Positions 19,821 through 31,259 of a stretch of 64,000 bases of DNA are shown here, piece by piece. The first letter of the stretch is position 1. Every line of letters begins with the position of its first letter. The translations under genes and the position numbers were made by a program. The notes under the pieces were generated by a model. The model was not told the DNA's origin. It was given only the letters and a program-made list of their open reading frames with translations, and did not search any database. The stretch comes from Phytopythium helicoides (taxonomy: Eukaryota > Oomycota > Peronosporomycetes > Pythiales > Pythiaceae): positions 62,001 through 126,000 of the forward strand of contig JANFNE010000057.1 of the NCBI GenBank assembly GCA_024867545.1, read 5' to 3'.

Positions 19821-20199
19821 TTCTGGGGATCGGGAGGGGATGAGAGTGATCGGTGGCTGTGTCGGATGAGGGTGATAACTTTTGACAACGATGAAACACA
19901 TAAGTTCTTACCCTTAACCTTCAAGAACAAATAGATACTATTAAATTAGAAGAGTTTTATAGATGACTTCCAGGAATATATTTCAGATAGCTTCAACCAG
20001 ACGTTTTGACTTCCAAGAAGTCAGATGAAAGTGCATCCACACACCACGTGTGACGTATGTCACTTGCCGCAATGGCTCGGTCTCCGCTGCTGGTCATTCG
20101 CAAATCTTCCAGCTCCAGCTCCAGCTCCAGCTCCAGCTCTTGGGCTTTCCCTCTCTCTATCCTTCCAGCTCTCCAGCTCCAGATCCGTCAATTGCGACC
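19821..20199. other. intergenic region between TIM21 and a GH1 gene (divergent promoters)
   Basis: At 20092-20107 GGTCATTCGCAAATCT matches 12 of 16 core-promoter bases, about 95 bp before the GH1 ATG. A five-unit CCAGCT hexamer repeat (20109-20138) lies in the presumed 5' UTR. Confidence 0.5.
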
Positions 20200-21621
20200 A
20201 TGGCGCTGCAGTTCCCCAAGGACTTTGTGTGGGGCACGGCTACGGCCTCGTACCAGGTCGAGGGCGCTGTGAAGGAGGGCGGCCGCGGAGAGAGCATCTG
20301 GGATGCGTTCTCGCACACGCCTGGCAAAACGCACAACGGCGACACTGGCGACGTGGCTATCGACCACTACCACCGCTACAAGGAGGACGTGCAGCTCATG
20401 AAGAGCATGAACATCCGCGCCTACCGCTTCTCGATCGCCTGGCCGCGCATCCTGCCGGCTGGCGTTGGCGAGGTGAATGAGGAGGGCGTCAAGTTCTACA
20501 ACGACCTCATCGATGAGCTGATCGCCAACGGCATCAAGCCGCTCGCCACGCTCTACCACTGGGACCTGCCGCTCGCGCTGCACACCGAGTACGATGGTTG
20601 GCTCGGCGAGCACATTCACAAGCAGTTTGCCGACTACGCGCGCGTGTGCTTCGAGCGCTTTGGTGATCGCGTCAAGGACTGGATCACCATGAACGAGCCC
20701 TGGGTGTGCAACTACATGGGCTACGGCCTCGGTACACTCGCGCCTGGACGCCGCATCCGCCCCAACAAGGAGCCCTACATCGCCGGCCACAACATGCTGC
20801 TGGCTCACGCGCAGGCCGTCAAGGTGTACCGCGAGGAGTTTGAGGCGACGCAGGGCGGCCAGATCGGCATCACCTTGAGCGCTCACTGGTACGAGCCCGG
20901 CCCGGCTGACAGCGAGGAGGCCAAGAAGGCCAACGCGGAGGCTGCCAAGCGCGCGCTGGCGTTCGACGTCGGCTGGTTCGCCGAGCCCGTGTACTTTGGC
21001 GACTACCCGCAGGTCATGAAGGACCGCCTCGGAGACCGCCTGCCCAAGTTCACGGACGAAGAGAAGGTGCTGCTCAAGGGCAGCTCAGACTTCTTCGGCC
21101 TCAACAACTACAGCTCGTACTACGCCAAGCCCTCGGACGAGTTCGCGGCGGGCATCGCGCCGCCGAGCGACAACTCGGGCAGCTACGACCTGGACGTGGG
21201 CGTGACCAAGTACCACGACCCGTCCTGGGTGCAGACCGGCGCGCCGTGGAACTTTGTGTGTCCGTGGGGTCTGCGCAGCCTGCTGCTCCACATCCACGAG
21301 ACGTACAAGCCCAAGAACGGCACCATCATCACGGAGAACGGCTCGGCGTGGCCAGACAAGACCAAGGAAGACGCACAGAACGACGTGCAGCGCGTGGACT
21401 TCCTCAAGCAGTATCTGGCTGGCGTGCACGAAGCGATTCAGAAGGGAGCCGACGTCCGCGGCTACTACGCGTGGTCATTTTTTGACAACTACGAATGGGC
21501 CGCGGGCTACAACATCCGCTTCGGGATCGTGTGGGTGGACTACGAGACGCTCGAGCGCGTGCCCAAGAGCTCGGTCAAGTGGTACCGCGACCATATTGCT
21601 GCCAATGGCTTCACTCCGTGA
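20200..21621 (+). CDS. GH1 family beta-glucosidase, intact
   Basis: A 473-residue single-domain (beta/alpha)8 enzyme. Acid/base Glu166 lies in TMNEPW and the nucleophile Glu379 in ITENGSAW. Glycone-site residues are present in SYQVEG, the LYHWDLP strand and [15 protein letters not shown]1 enzymes hydrolyse beta-glucosides with retention of configuration; cellobiose and plant phenolic glucosides are typical substrates, but the actual substrate is unknown. There is no signal peptide when translation starts at ATG 20200, so a cytosolic location is likely. The open frame continues 50 codons upstream, but that part is the CCAGCT repeat and does not align with paralogues. No intron, unlike the copies at 9507 and 24270. 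It heads a same-strand array of three GH1 genes. Confidence 0.93.
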   Translation: MALQFPKDFVWGTATASYQVEGAVKEGGRGESIWDAFSHTPGKTHNGDTGDVAIDHYHRYKEDVQLMKSMNIRAYRFSIAWPRILPAGVGEVNEEGVKFYNDLIDELIANGIKPLATLYHWDLPLALHTEYDGWLGEHIHKQFADYARVCFERFGDRVKDWITMNEPWVCNYMGYGLGTLAPGRRIRPNKEPYIAGHNMLLAHAQAVKVYREEFEATQGGQIGITLSAHWYEPGPADSEEAKKANAEAAKRALAFDVGWFAEPVYFGDYPQVMKDRLGDRLPKFTDEEKVLLKGSSDFFGLNNYSSYYAKPSDEFAAGIAPPSDNSGSYDLDVGVTKYHDPSWVQTGAPWNFVCPWGLRSLLLHIHETYKPKNGTIITENGSAWPDKTKEDAQNDVQRVDFLKQYLAGVHEAIQKGADVRGYYAWSFFDNYEWAAGYNIRFGIVWVDYETLERVPKSSVKWYRDHIAANGFTP

Positions 21622-22177
21622 GAGTCGAGAGCTGCTTTCTAGCGTGTAGTTTGTGCGTATGGTGTGAATCAATCTCCATGAATGAGCTCTTCCGGTTGGC
21701 GTTCATTGCACAGGTTTTCTCCCTCTTGCTCCTCACGACATGACATACACAAGAAATGATCGTGATGCAAATCCCAGGAAGCATTTTGCCATTTGGACCT
21801 CACCACTCGTTCATCTCATCCCCACTGCCTGCTGACTCGGACTCCGAGTCTCTGCCACGCGCTGTCAACAACTTGTTGTGGACGTATCGACGTTGCCAGA
21901 GAGGCATGGATCAGCATGATTGCATTGGAGCAATCTGGCCCACTTATGCCGCCGCGGACAGATTACACCAACGCAATCCCGTGGTACCGCGCCAACTGCA
22001 TCCACGCGCACACAGCAAAAGCTCACTTCAGCGATCCATGGGTGACGAAGAGGAGGGTGTTTATGCCTTGAGCATCTGCAAGTTGCTGTCAACGAGCAAC
22101 GCGCCGGTATTCAAGTGTGCGATCACTTTCCAATTTGACCTACTTCGATCCGCCTCGCCACTTGATCCTCCACCGCC
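21622..22177. other. intergenic, GH1 promoter region
   Basis: No gene recognised. It holds the terminator side of one GH1 gene and the promoter of the next. Confidence 0.6.
22121..22136 (+). promoter_or_regulatory. oomycete core promoter-like element of GH1 gene
   Basis: GATCACTTTCCAATTT matches 14 of 16 positions of GCTCATTYYNCAWTTT and ends 41 bp before the ATG at 22178. Confidence 0.65.
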
Positions 22178-23626
22178 ATGGCTTCGCAAGAAATCCGCTT
22201 CCCTGACGGCTTTATCTGGGGTGCCGGTACTGCTGCATACCAAGTTGAGGGTGCCGTGAACGAGGGCGGAAGAGGTCTGAGCAACTGGGACGTCTTCTCG
22301 CACACGCCTGGCCGCACCAAGAACGGAGACACTGGCGACGTGGCTGTGGACCACTACCACCGCTACAAGGAGGACGTGCAGCTCATGAAGCAGATCGGGT
22401 TGCAGTCGTACCGCTTCTCGATCGCTTGGTCGCGTATCCTTCCCAGTGGAACCGGCGAGGTGAACGAGGAAGGCGTGGCGTTCTACAACAACCTCATCAA
22501 CGAGCTGCTCGCCAACGGCATCACGCCCGTCGCGACGCTCCACCACGGTGACCTCCCGATTGCTCTCCAGACCGAGTTCGATGGCTGGCTTGGCGAGCAC
22601 ATCCATGAGCAGTTTGCCGACTACGCTCGAGTGTGCTTCGCTCGCTTTGGCGACCGCGTCAAAACCTGGTTCACCATCAACGAGCCGATGATTGTCTCTC
22701 TCATGGGCTATGGACTCGGCGTCGCCGCTCCAGGACGCAAGATAAACTCGCACACGGAGCCTTACATTGCCGTTCATAATAACTTGCTGGCCCATGCGCA
22801 TGCTGTGAAGGTGTACCGCGACGAGTTTCAGGAGCTACAGGGCGGCAAGATCGGCATCACGCACAGCGCAATGGGCTGGTACGAGCCAGGGCCGAGCGAC
22901 GATCCAGCGGAGCAGAAGGCGAATGCTGAGGCATCAGAACGTGCGCAGGCGTTCGATCTTGGGTGGATCGCGGATCCTATCTACCGCGGGGACTATCCTT
23001 CGATCATGCGAGAGCGCCTGGGTGATCGTCTGCCAAGGTTCACGGAGGAGCAGCGAGGGCTCTTGAAGGGAAGCTGCGACTTTTTCAGCATCAACCACTA
23101 CGGGTCGACATACGTTAAGCCGTCTCCCGAGTTCGCAGCTGGCACGGAGGCTCCAGCCTCGGAGCGTCGCGGAGGTTGGTTCGCTGACATTGGTGTGACA
23201 CAGTTCAAGGATCCATCATGGGTGCAGACAGGTGCCGAGTGGAACTTCGTGACGCCTTGGGGAATGAAGAAGCTCCTCACGCACATCCAGAAGAGCTACT
23301 CGCCCACTGGCGGTATCCTCGTGACCGAAAACGGCTCGGCGTGGCCCGACACGACCAAGGAAGAGGCCATGAAGGACGAGAACCGCATCAACTTCTTCCG
23401 CACGTACCTGCAGGCGGTCCGCAGCGCTATGGACGAGGGTGCCGACGTGCGCGCGTACTACGCATGGTCGCTTTTCGACAACTATGAATGGTCGTCGGGC
23501 TACGGCGTGCGCTTCGGGATCATCTACGTCGACTACAAGACGCTCGAGCGCACGCTCAAGGGCTCCGCGCACTGGTACCACGACACGATCATCGCCAACG
23601 GCTTCTCTTTCGAGGCCGAGCAGTAA
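22178..23626 (+). CDS. GH1 family beta-glucosidase paralogue with altered active-site loop
   Basis: A 482-residue intact GH1 protein without signal peptide or intron. Acid/base Glu169 (TINEP) and nucleophile Glu384 (VTENGSAW) are present, as is WSLFDNYEW. Two normally constant positions differ from every other copy here. The strand usually reading LYHWDLP is LHHGDLP, so Trp at 124 is Gly, and the residue after NEP is Met171 instead of Trp. The Trp after the glycone-binding His is nearly invariant in GH1, so substrate range or rate may be changed; that is an inference. Codon use matches its neighbours. The N-terminal residues around the ATG match paralogue starts, which fixes the start. Confidence 0.92.
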   Translation: MASQEIRFPDGFIWGAGTAAYQVEGAVNEGGRGLSNWDVFSHTPGRTKNGDTGDVAVDHYHRYKEDVQLMKQIGLQSYRFSIAWSRILPSGTGEVNEEGVAFYNNLINELLANGITPVATLHHGDLPIALQTEFDGWLGEHIHEQFADYARVCFARFGDRVKTWFTINEPMIVSLMGYGLGVAAPGRKINSHTEPYIAVHNNLLAHAHAVKVYRDEFQELQGGKIGITHSAMGWYEPGPSDDPAEQKANAEASERAQAFDLGWIADPIYRGDYPSIMRERLGDRLPRFTEEQRGLLKGSCDFFSINHYGSTYVKPSPEFAAGTEAPASERRGGWFADIGVTQFKDPSWVQTGAEWNFVTPWGMKKLLTHIQKSYSPTGGILVTENGSAWPDTTKEEAMKDENRINFFRTYLQAVRSAMDEGADVRAYYAWSLFDNYEWSSGYGVRFGIIYVDYKTLERTLKGSAHWYHDTIIANGFSFEAEQ

Positions 23627-24269
23627 CCACGTAGTATGTAGATGTCAATGCACGAGTCAATGGCCACGAGATCATCAAATAGAACCACTTGCTCCCTTGT
23701 CATTCCTGCACAAGGGCTTGGTCGTCGACTTCGTCTCTCCATCGCAGCAGAATGCGCCACTCACCCGTATCACTCGCAATCCACGTCAGTTGCGTCGCGA
23801 ATGGAGTCTCGATCAATCCACACCTTCATGGGAGTCGTTGCCGCGCCAATGTCGAATGAACGGAGCCTTGACCGATGACGGAACGACCAACCCAGGCGTC
23901 GACAAAGCGCCACGCACTTCAACCACAAGCAATGGCTACGAATCCCACGGATTATGATATGCAGCTTCAAGTTGATGATTCCAGCCAATCATCGATGAGT
24001 TCACGATTATCACAACTAACTCTGCTGAAATGACACTCCTCCCCTTTCTCACCCTATCACATACATAATCCAAGTCAAAACAGTCGGACTCCATGGCGAG
24101 CAGCCACATCCGTCGGCTGATTATGCTTGACTCGCGAATTTCGAATGCCTGAACCAAGCGGCCGCCACGCACTTGACCTGCTCGGTCTCATTCCGCGATT
24201 TGCATCCGTCCACCCAAGACAAATCCAAGAGCTTCTTGCTCCTCTCTTCGCCCCACTCGACCAGCTGCA
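23627..24269. other. intergenic, GH1 promoter region
   Basis: About 640 bp without a recognisable gene. The core-promoter element at 24186-24201 is listed separately. Confidence 0.6.
24186..24201 (+). promoter_or_regulatory. oomycete core promoter-like element of GH1 gene
   Basis: TCTCATTCCGCGATTT matches 14 of 16 consensus positions and ends 68 bp before ATG 24270. Confidence 0.7.
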
Positions 24270-25828
24270 ATGGCCCCGACCGAGTTCTCGTTTCCCGAGG
24301 GATTCGCCTGGGGCGGCGCCACGGCCGCGTACCAGATCGAGGGTGGCGTCAAGGAGGGCGGCCGCGGAGAGAGCATCTGGGACTCGTTCTCGCACACGCC
24401 GGGCAAGACGGACAAGGGCGACACGGGTGACGTAGCCATCGACCACTACCACCGATTCAAGGAGGATGTGCAGCTCATGAAGCAGACCGGGCTCAACTCG
24501 TACCGCTTCTCGATCGCATGGCCGCGCATCATCCCTGGTGGCGTCGGTGCGGTCAGCGAGGAAGGCATCAAGTTCTACAGCGACCTCATCGATGAGCTGC
24601 TCGCCAACGGCATCACGCCGTACGTGACGCTCTACCACTGGGACCTGCCGCCCGCGCTGTTCACCGAATACGATGGCTGGCTTGGCGAGCACATTCACAA
24701 GCAGTTTGCCGACTACGCGCGCGTTTGCTTCGAGCGCTTTGGCGACCGCGTGAAGAACTGGATCACACTCAACGAGCCGTGGGTGCACTCGGTCATGGGC
24801 TACTGTCTCGGCGTGCACGCACCCGGCCGCCGCATCAACCGCCACAAAGAGCCCTACACTGTCGGTACGCCACCTTGCATAGTTTGCTTGTTATTGCTTT
24901 TGATGCATCATCCAACTGACAAGCGTGATTGACCCTTTCAGGCCACAACTTGCTGCTCGCCCACGCGCACGCTGTGGACGTGTACCGCAAAGAGTTCCAG
25001 GAGCTGCAGGGTGGCCAGATCGGCATCACGCTGAGTGCCGACTGGCGTCTGCCGGCCCCTACGAACGACCCGGAGCAGCTCAAGGCCAACCAGGAGGCAG
25101 CTGAGCGGTCGATCGCGTTCCACCTCGGCTGGTTCGCGGACCCGGTCTACTTTGGCGACTACCCACAGATCATGAAGGACCGCGTGGGCGACCGCCTGCC
25201 CAAGTTCACCGAGGAGCAGAAGGCGTTGCTCAAGGGTAGCTCAGACTTCTTCGGCCTCAACAACTACGGTTCGGCGTACGCTGCTCCTTCGAAGGATGTT
25301 GCTGCGGGTATTCCCCCACCGAACGACAACACGGGCTCGTTCTTCGCTGACGAGGGAGCCGAGACGGTCAACGACCCGTCCTGGGTCCAGACGGCGGCGC
25401 CGTGGAACTTTGTGACCCCGTGGGGAATGCACAACCTGCTCGTGCACATCCACGAGACGTACAAGCCCAAGAACGGCATCTTCATCACGGAGAACGGCTC
25501 GGCGTGGCCGGACAAGACGCTTGAGGAGGCCCAGGAGGACCACCAGCGCATCGACTTCCTCGAGCACTACCTCGCGGGTGTCCACGCCGCCATCCAGAAG
25601 GGAGCCGACGTCCGCGGCTACTTCGCGTGGTCCCTGTTTGACAACTACGAATGGGCCGCAGGCTACAACATCCGGTTTGGTCTCATCTGGGTTAACTACG
25701 AGACGCTCGAGCGCATTCCGAAGAAGTCGTCTCGCTGGTACCACGACACGATCGTCAAGAACGGCTTTTCTGTCGACCGTGAGCTCGTGGATGTCACCGC
25801 TCCTGGCACGAAGGCGGGGACGCCGTGA
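24270..25828 (+). CDS. GH1 family beta-glucosidase with one intron
   Basis: Exons 24270-24864 and 24942-25828 join in phase to give 493 residues. The 77-bp GT-AG intron falls between EPYTV and GHNLLLAH. Acid/base Glu169 is in TLNEPW, the nucleophile in ITENGSAW, and LYHWDLPP and [13 protein letters not shown] are intact. There is no signal peptide, so the enzyme is probably cytosolic and cleaves imported beta-glucosides. Compared with the 20200 paralogue it has a C-terminal extension of about 20 residues ([19 protein letters not shown]). The same intron and the same extension appear in the degraded copy at 9507-11048, marking that copy as its nearest relative. Confidence 0.93.
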
Positions 25829-26199
25829 ACGAATGCCGTTTGTCAGAGACCAATGCTTGGAGGTGTTTCTAGACTGTTGTAGTGTAAATCGCGGCGCTGA
25901 GATCGCTGCCAAAAGAACAAGTCGGGTTATGAACCGACGACCTCACGATTTGTGTGCTTGAGGGTTGGATCTGATAAACGGAACCAACGCTGAAAAATAC
26001 CAACCTGTGAGTTTGGATCGACCCATTGGCAAGAATAGCCGCTGACGGCATCTAAATCCATCCCTCCTTGTCAGGCTTTGATTTGCTGAGGATCTAAAGG
26101 CCACATCTCGGGCGTGCTTGCTGCCTCTGGTATGCTGACAGGGAACAGTCAGCTCCAGCACGTTAACTAGGTCACAAGGAGCACTGGCAACGTGGAAGA
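25829..26199. other. intergenic between GH1 and CFAP96
   Basis: No gene. A tRNA-like B-box motif at about 25915-25950 was examined and rejected. Confidence 0.6.
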
Positions 26200-27498
26200 A
26201 TGGACAAGCAATCGCGTGATGGTGGGTTTAGCGACCCGTCCTTCGTCACGGTGGGCGATCCGTACTCAGGGAAGCCTCAAGACAAGCCCCGTGGCCTTGG
26301 AGGCGAGCGAAAGCCATTCACCACATGCCCACCAAAGCGTGGACAAACCGGAGCAACTTTTGGCCCAGCCCCGCGAAAGTTTGAAGCCATGACAGGAGAG
26401 TATGCCGAGCCATACAAACTCCAAGCGCGTCGACGGCTCGACAACACAAACAAGTTCATCAAGCCAAGTGGATTCACCTTCTCGTCGCCTGCAAAGGAGC
26501 AGCAAGTGTATTCGGTATTCGCGCATCCTTGTTGACATTTACTGACTTTGATTGAAATGCCCAGTACCGGGTCTGGCGACTATTATGGCGCATTTGACAA
26601 GTACGAGCGCGACGAAGACGATATCAAACGCGCAGCTGAAGAGAACAACAAACCGCCACCCAACCCAAAGGAGCGCGTGTTTGAGGTACCAAAACTTTCT
26701 GAAGTAGTGAGGCTAATTTCTGATTGCTAATGTCTTTGTCAATGCGGTGGCACGGGTCAACAGAAGAAAAACATTCTAACTCAGCCCAGCAGACGCGGTA
26801 CCTTCGGCTATGCTGGTACACTCATCGGCGGGCAGCGAATAGAAGCAATGGGAGCAGATTATGGATCAGAGCGGCGAGAAGCACAAAAGGACATGGCAGC
26901 CCACCGCGCAATTATTGGCGAAAAGAAGCCTTTCAAGTCCACAACGGAAGGAGTCGACTTCTTCGACGGCCACGAGCACGTGGCAGTATCACGGGTATTT
27001 GGATGGGACGATCAATGCATAGCAAAGCCACCAGGAGCTCTTGATCTGATGAACCCCAAAGAACGCGCTGCGGCCAATGCGTCCACATTCAAGCCGTGGA
27101 GACCAAATCATCCAGTTAAAGAAGGCGAAGAGGGGTGAGTGACGCTCGATCAGCTTGCTTGATTTCGTATTTGATTCTGATTGCATCTCCTACCGTTCCC
27201 ATACAGAGTGTTTGAAAAGTTTCCGGAGCGCTTGCCCGACCCATACGATGAGAAGGTTGTCAACCGAGCAATGCTACCGCTGCGTCGGAATCCCGTCAAG
27301 GTGGCAACAGCAGATTTGCCTGACTCATTAAAGGAACGCAAGACTTTCAAGCCAAGTAGCGGACCAAAAACAAAGCTCACACGTGGTACGTGCCTGATGG
27401 GCATCTCCAAGCATCACTTGTAGCATATGAGATGCATAGGCGAATACTAAATCACCGATTTTCTTTTTTATTGAGCGAATAATACCACCAAGGCCTAA
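26200..27498 (+). CDS. CFAP96: cilia- and flagella-associated protein 96 (C4orf47/UPF0602 family)
   Basis: Proposed exons 26200-26501, 26565-26685, 26764-27134, 27207-27385 and 27476-27498 give 331 residues (human protein about 310). Family marks: the start DPSFVTVGDPY, the SGDYYGAF block, RRGTFGYAGTLIGG (matching the family's GYGYAN.TIG), PFKSTTEGVDFF, and a Pro/Lys-rich C-terminus. The animal protein associates with axonemes or centrosomes; here a role in zoospore flagella is likely. The first intron is only in frame as a GC-AG intron (GCAAGT at 26502); the others are GT-AG. The last intron is optional: without it the protein ends at 27423. A strong pyrimidine tract before 27475 favours splicing. 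Confidence 0.78.
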
Positions 27499-28106
27499 CG
27501 CTAGCGTCGAATCCCATCACATCGGGTTAACTCCTCTTTATTCTGCTTGGATGCAAGCGCGGTAATCATTAGCAAGAGATGAGCAGTGGCCATTTACAAA
27601 CTGTTCTCGAGTCGGATCCGTAGGCCACTGCTGATTGCATCAGCAGACAGCGCTAGAACAGAGGGAAACCTGACGTTGAGAAATAGATTGGTGCCTCCAA
27701 ATCGAAGTCAATTGCCGATGTGAGCTCTGGGACTCAGAAACACACTCGTTGTCGCGTGAAACTTATATTTGGTGCCGAAAGATCGTCGAGTTTGGCTGAC
27801 GTACTTCAATGTGAAGCTTGCCAAGGTGACGTGAATAGAGAATTGAATGCGAGCGACCCAAAATTAGATGTATGTCCGTGTCGAAGACATGTGTTCTTGT
27901 TTCGATGTATATTTTGCGACAGATGGCTCCCTCAGGAATCTGAAGAGCTCACTGAGTGATGAGGCTACAAATAATCCGACAAACGAAGCCCACTTGACAC
28001 GTCCCAGTTTAAAACCGGTTCAGTCTTCATTTTCCAGGCACCGTCAATATCACATTTAGAAAATCTATCTTGCCCACGAGCGCAAAAAGAGTTGTCGAGA
28101 GAAGCG
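27499..28106. other. intergenic, no gene recognised
   Basis: About 600 bp of AT-richer sequence between CFAP96 and receptor copy 1. A weak initiator-like CTTCATTTTCC lies near 28028-28038. Confidence 0.55.
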
Positions 28107-31035
28107 ATGCGAACCTCGCGTCTGCGTGTGCTGCTGTTATACCTGGCCGGCTTGACGATCTGTCTCCTTGAAATTCAAGCGACCCACTACGCCCCGACTC
28201 ACTTCCTTGGAACCTGCTTTACCGAAGATTGGGTTGCTGGGATGGAGCAACAGTTGGGAGTCCAAGCTACAGCTCGCAGCAACGACACTGGCGCGCTCAT
28301 TCACCCTTTCCTTCACGCTGCACTTCAGTATCCGCGTTTCACGGTACGATGAATGCCCACATTGATAGTCATATAAAACGCAAACTTACCATTCAAGGGT
28401 CTTAGATTTCCGACTCCAGGACTGCTAATGTGTCTGCTGCCTACGACCCGTCTTGTATGCCTGTGGAGGATGTGGTGTATGGATTGGATGCGGTCGTGGA
28501 TCCTGACTCAGGTGTTATCATCGATCGTGGGATCATTGCGGGGTCTATTGTGGTCGAGATACACGATATTACAGCTCACCAAATCATGTCGTTGCTCTTC
28601 GCGATTGTGGCATCCGAATCGGTGAGGAACTTGTGTTGTTGCTGATATAGTGTTGGGTCAAGCTAACGTAAGTTGGTCGTCAGCTTGGATACAACGTATC
28701 GATTTACTTTACCCCAAACTTCATTGGTCAATCCAGTCGAATGACAGTTTCCTCGTTCTGCAGCCCAACTAACGCAAATGTGGGCATACCTTCACTCGCC
28801 GCGTACTCGCGCTACGACTTGCTCACTGTTGGTAGTGTCGGAAACACCAAAAAGCAGGGAGTCTATACGACCAACTACCTTGTCCAAGATGGTGCCAACG
28901 AGACAAAGTACACCAAGCCATTCGACGCGGATTTTTGGCGAGACTACACCCGCAATGACGATCTCATATCGCTTGTGGGTGAGTCGAATCTCCGCAACAA
29001 CACCGATTACTACCCGCCACACGGTATGCTTTGTCCCGATCATGTCTTTGGATGCATGAACCAGTGCTCCAAGACGTACGCATGCACACTGAGAGAAGAA
29101 AACGACAACAAGGAATGTCTGGTAGTTGTAGCTACAACTTTCCGCGCGACGTACGGCTACTGGCCATCACTTTTCGCGAACTTAGACATCCCAGCATATT
29201 TCTGCTACATTGGCCGAGACGCACTCGAGAGATACATCCTCGAGATGATGGACAACAATAAAGGCGTCATCTTCTACATGAACGACCCGGACGAGTTCCT
29301 CACGAAACACCACGGATCGTTCACTCGTATCTCATTTCCTAAAGCGGACCCCGAGGAGATCGCCAAGAACACGTGGCAGTTCGGTGAGAACGGCTACGGA
29401 CAACCAAACAACAACCCGATCAAGGTCGAGTTCTACGAGGACGTGCTGCAGAAAGTCAGTTCCCTCAATCTACTAGAAGACAGCACCAATAGTCCTGCCA
29501 TGCAACTGCTCTCACGATTCCGCGTCGTTGATCTCCACATGGTGCAGCTCCTGGAGACGTACGTGGAGTTGACGAATGACAGCTCTACATCGGAGGACCC
29601 CGTGTTCGACTCGGCGTGTACGTGGGCCCGAGCCAACTACGACGTCTGGTCTCGGTGGATGGACCCGTTGCCATTGTGCACTCTTCGCGACCACATGGTG
29701 TACACGGTGTCGGGGTGCAACGACTCGGTGCGAGAGATCGAGTTCATGTGGAGTGTGGCAGACCCTGCGAACGCATCGCTACCCTACATTTGTGACGGAG
29801 GAGATATGACGCTACCAGCGGTTCTTCACACGAGTCGGTCGTGTGAATGGATCGAGCAGCGAGAAGACGAGTGGCTGGCGTGGACGGAGCAGAAGCCTTT
29901 GTGCGACCCGAGTTTCTTCGAGTTCGAGGCGTTCGAGTGCGACCACCGCGGGAAGCGCGTGGTGAGCTTCAGCTGGGTGCTACCGGATGCAGAGAATGCG
30001 TCACTGTCAGCCGAGTGCTCGGGAGGGTTTGAACTCCCGGAGACTAGAAACCTCGACTGCGAGTACATGCCAACGTCGTCGTCCGGGTTCGTTGTCATCT
30101 TGATTCTGGTGGTATTGCTCATCCTCGCGACGCTCGTGTCCATGGTGCTCGTGTACTTGAAGCGGGACGTGCCGATCGTGCGGCGGTCGCAGTTCGAGTT
30201 CCTCGAGACCATGTTACTCGGTGCGCTGTGCACTTGTGCCGCGGCTCTCGCGTACGCCGGCGAGCCGACGGACGGTCTGTGTGCGGCTCGTCCGACGTTG
30301 ATCTCGATCGGCTTCACACTCATCTTCGGATCGCTCGTGGTCAAGTCGCTGCGCGTGTACCGCGTGTTCATGTCGAAGAAGCTGAAGCGCGTGGTGCTTC
30401 CGACGTCGACCATGTTCAAGATCCTCGGGTCGTTTCTGTTGGTGGACACGTTGGTGCTGGCGGGTTGGTTCATTGCTGACTTTCCGCACGCCGAGGCGAT
30501 CGAGTACCGTGTGAACGACGACGCGTTGCTCATGATGGGAGCGCGGCTCGTGTCTCGCAGGTGTTCGTCATCGAGCTTCATTTTCAGTGCGTTGTTGATT
30601 TTCTGGAAGGCCATCTTGCTGTGCTCGGGATTGTACCTGTCTTTCCTGGTGCGGAACGTGTCGCTGGATTTCCAGGAGTCCATTTGGATCTTCGGGTCGT
30701 CCGTGGTTGTGGGTTTTGGCTGTGTACTGCTATTGCCGCTGGCGTACATGGTGAGCGTGGCTGCGCCAACGTTCTACGTGTTTTTATCGGTGACGTTGTG
30801 GTTGTGCACGCTGGCTATTGTGTCGATGATGCTGGGTCCGAAGTTAGTGCGTCACAGGGAGGCAGTCAGCCAAACTTCTGGAACTTCACTTCAGAGTGAC
30901 AGCCGCACTGCTGCTGGAAACACAAGCAACGGGAATTCGTCCGACACCACAAATCTTAGATTGACTTCACATCGCGGTAGCAGAAGTCGGTCGTATGTGA
31001 TCAAGCCAACACCTGGAGCTCATACTGTCGACTGA
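28107..31035 (+). CDS. seven-helix class C-type receptor with type-2 PBP-like ectodomain, copy 1
   Basis: Exons 28107-28343, 28406-28621 and 28684-31035 (phase 0 joins) give 934 residues. Residues 1 to about 24 are a signal peptide. Residues about 26-440 resemble a type-2 periplasmic binding protein of the OpuAC/glycine-betaine kind (SIVVEIHDITAHQI..., LGYNVSIY). Two Cys-rich modules follow (about 480-612). Seven helices span about 618-875, with the class C/GABA-B-like third helix IGFTLIFGSLVVKSLRVYRVF, and a Ser/Thr-rich cytoplasmic tail ends SYVIKPT. Predicted plasma-membrane receptor; the ligand is unknown. It is the most divergent of the three local copies in the first 270 residues and in the tail. 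Confidence 0.85.
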
Positions 31036-31259
31036 TTTTGCATGACTACCTAATTGCTATCAATGCCAGAGCTATCGTCAACCTATGCTGTCGTTTTTTC
31101 CTTCTAGGTATGCTTCTTCTCGCTCCAATCGCAAAACCATTAACCATTGAGGGTCTCAGATGTTGTCGACGAGTAGCTCTCATCCAAACAGAAGGGCAAA
31201 CAGCATAAACTGAAGACCAAATCATAATCTCCATTGGAATACGAGGCTAACCCCTTCAT

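Noticed and set aside
25905..25975. tRNA-like sequence on the minus strand (B-box-like GGTTCATAACC)
   Set aside because: The T arm has a one-base misfit, the anticodon loop lacks the usual U33, and no acceptor stem closes; at most a tRNA-derived relic.
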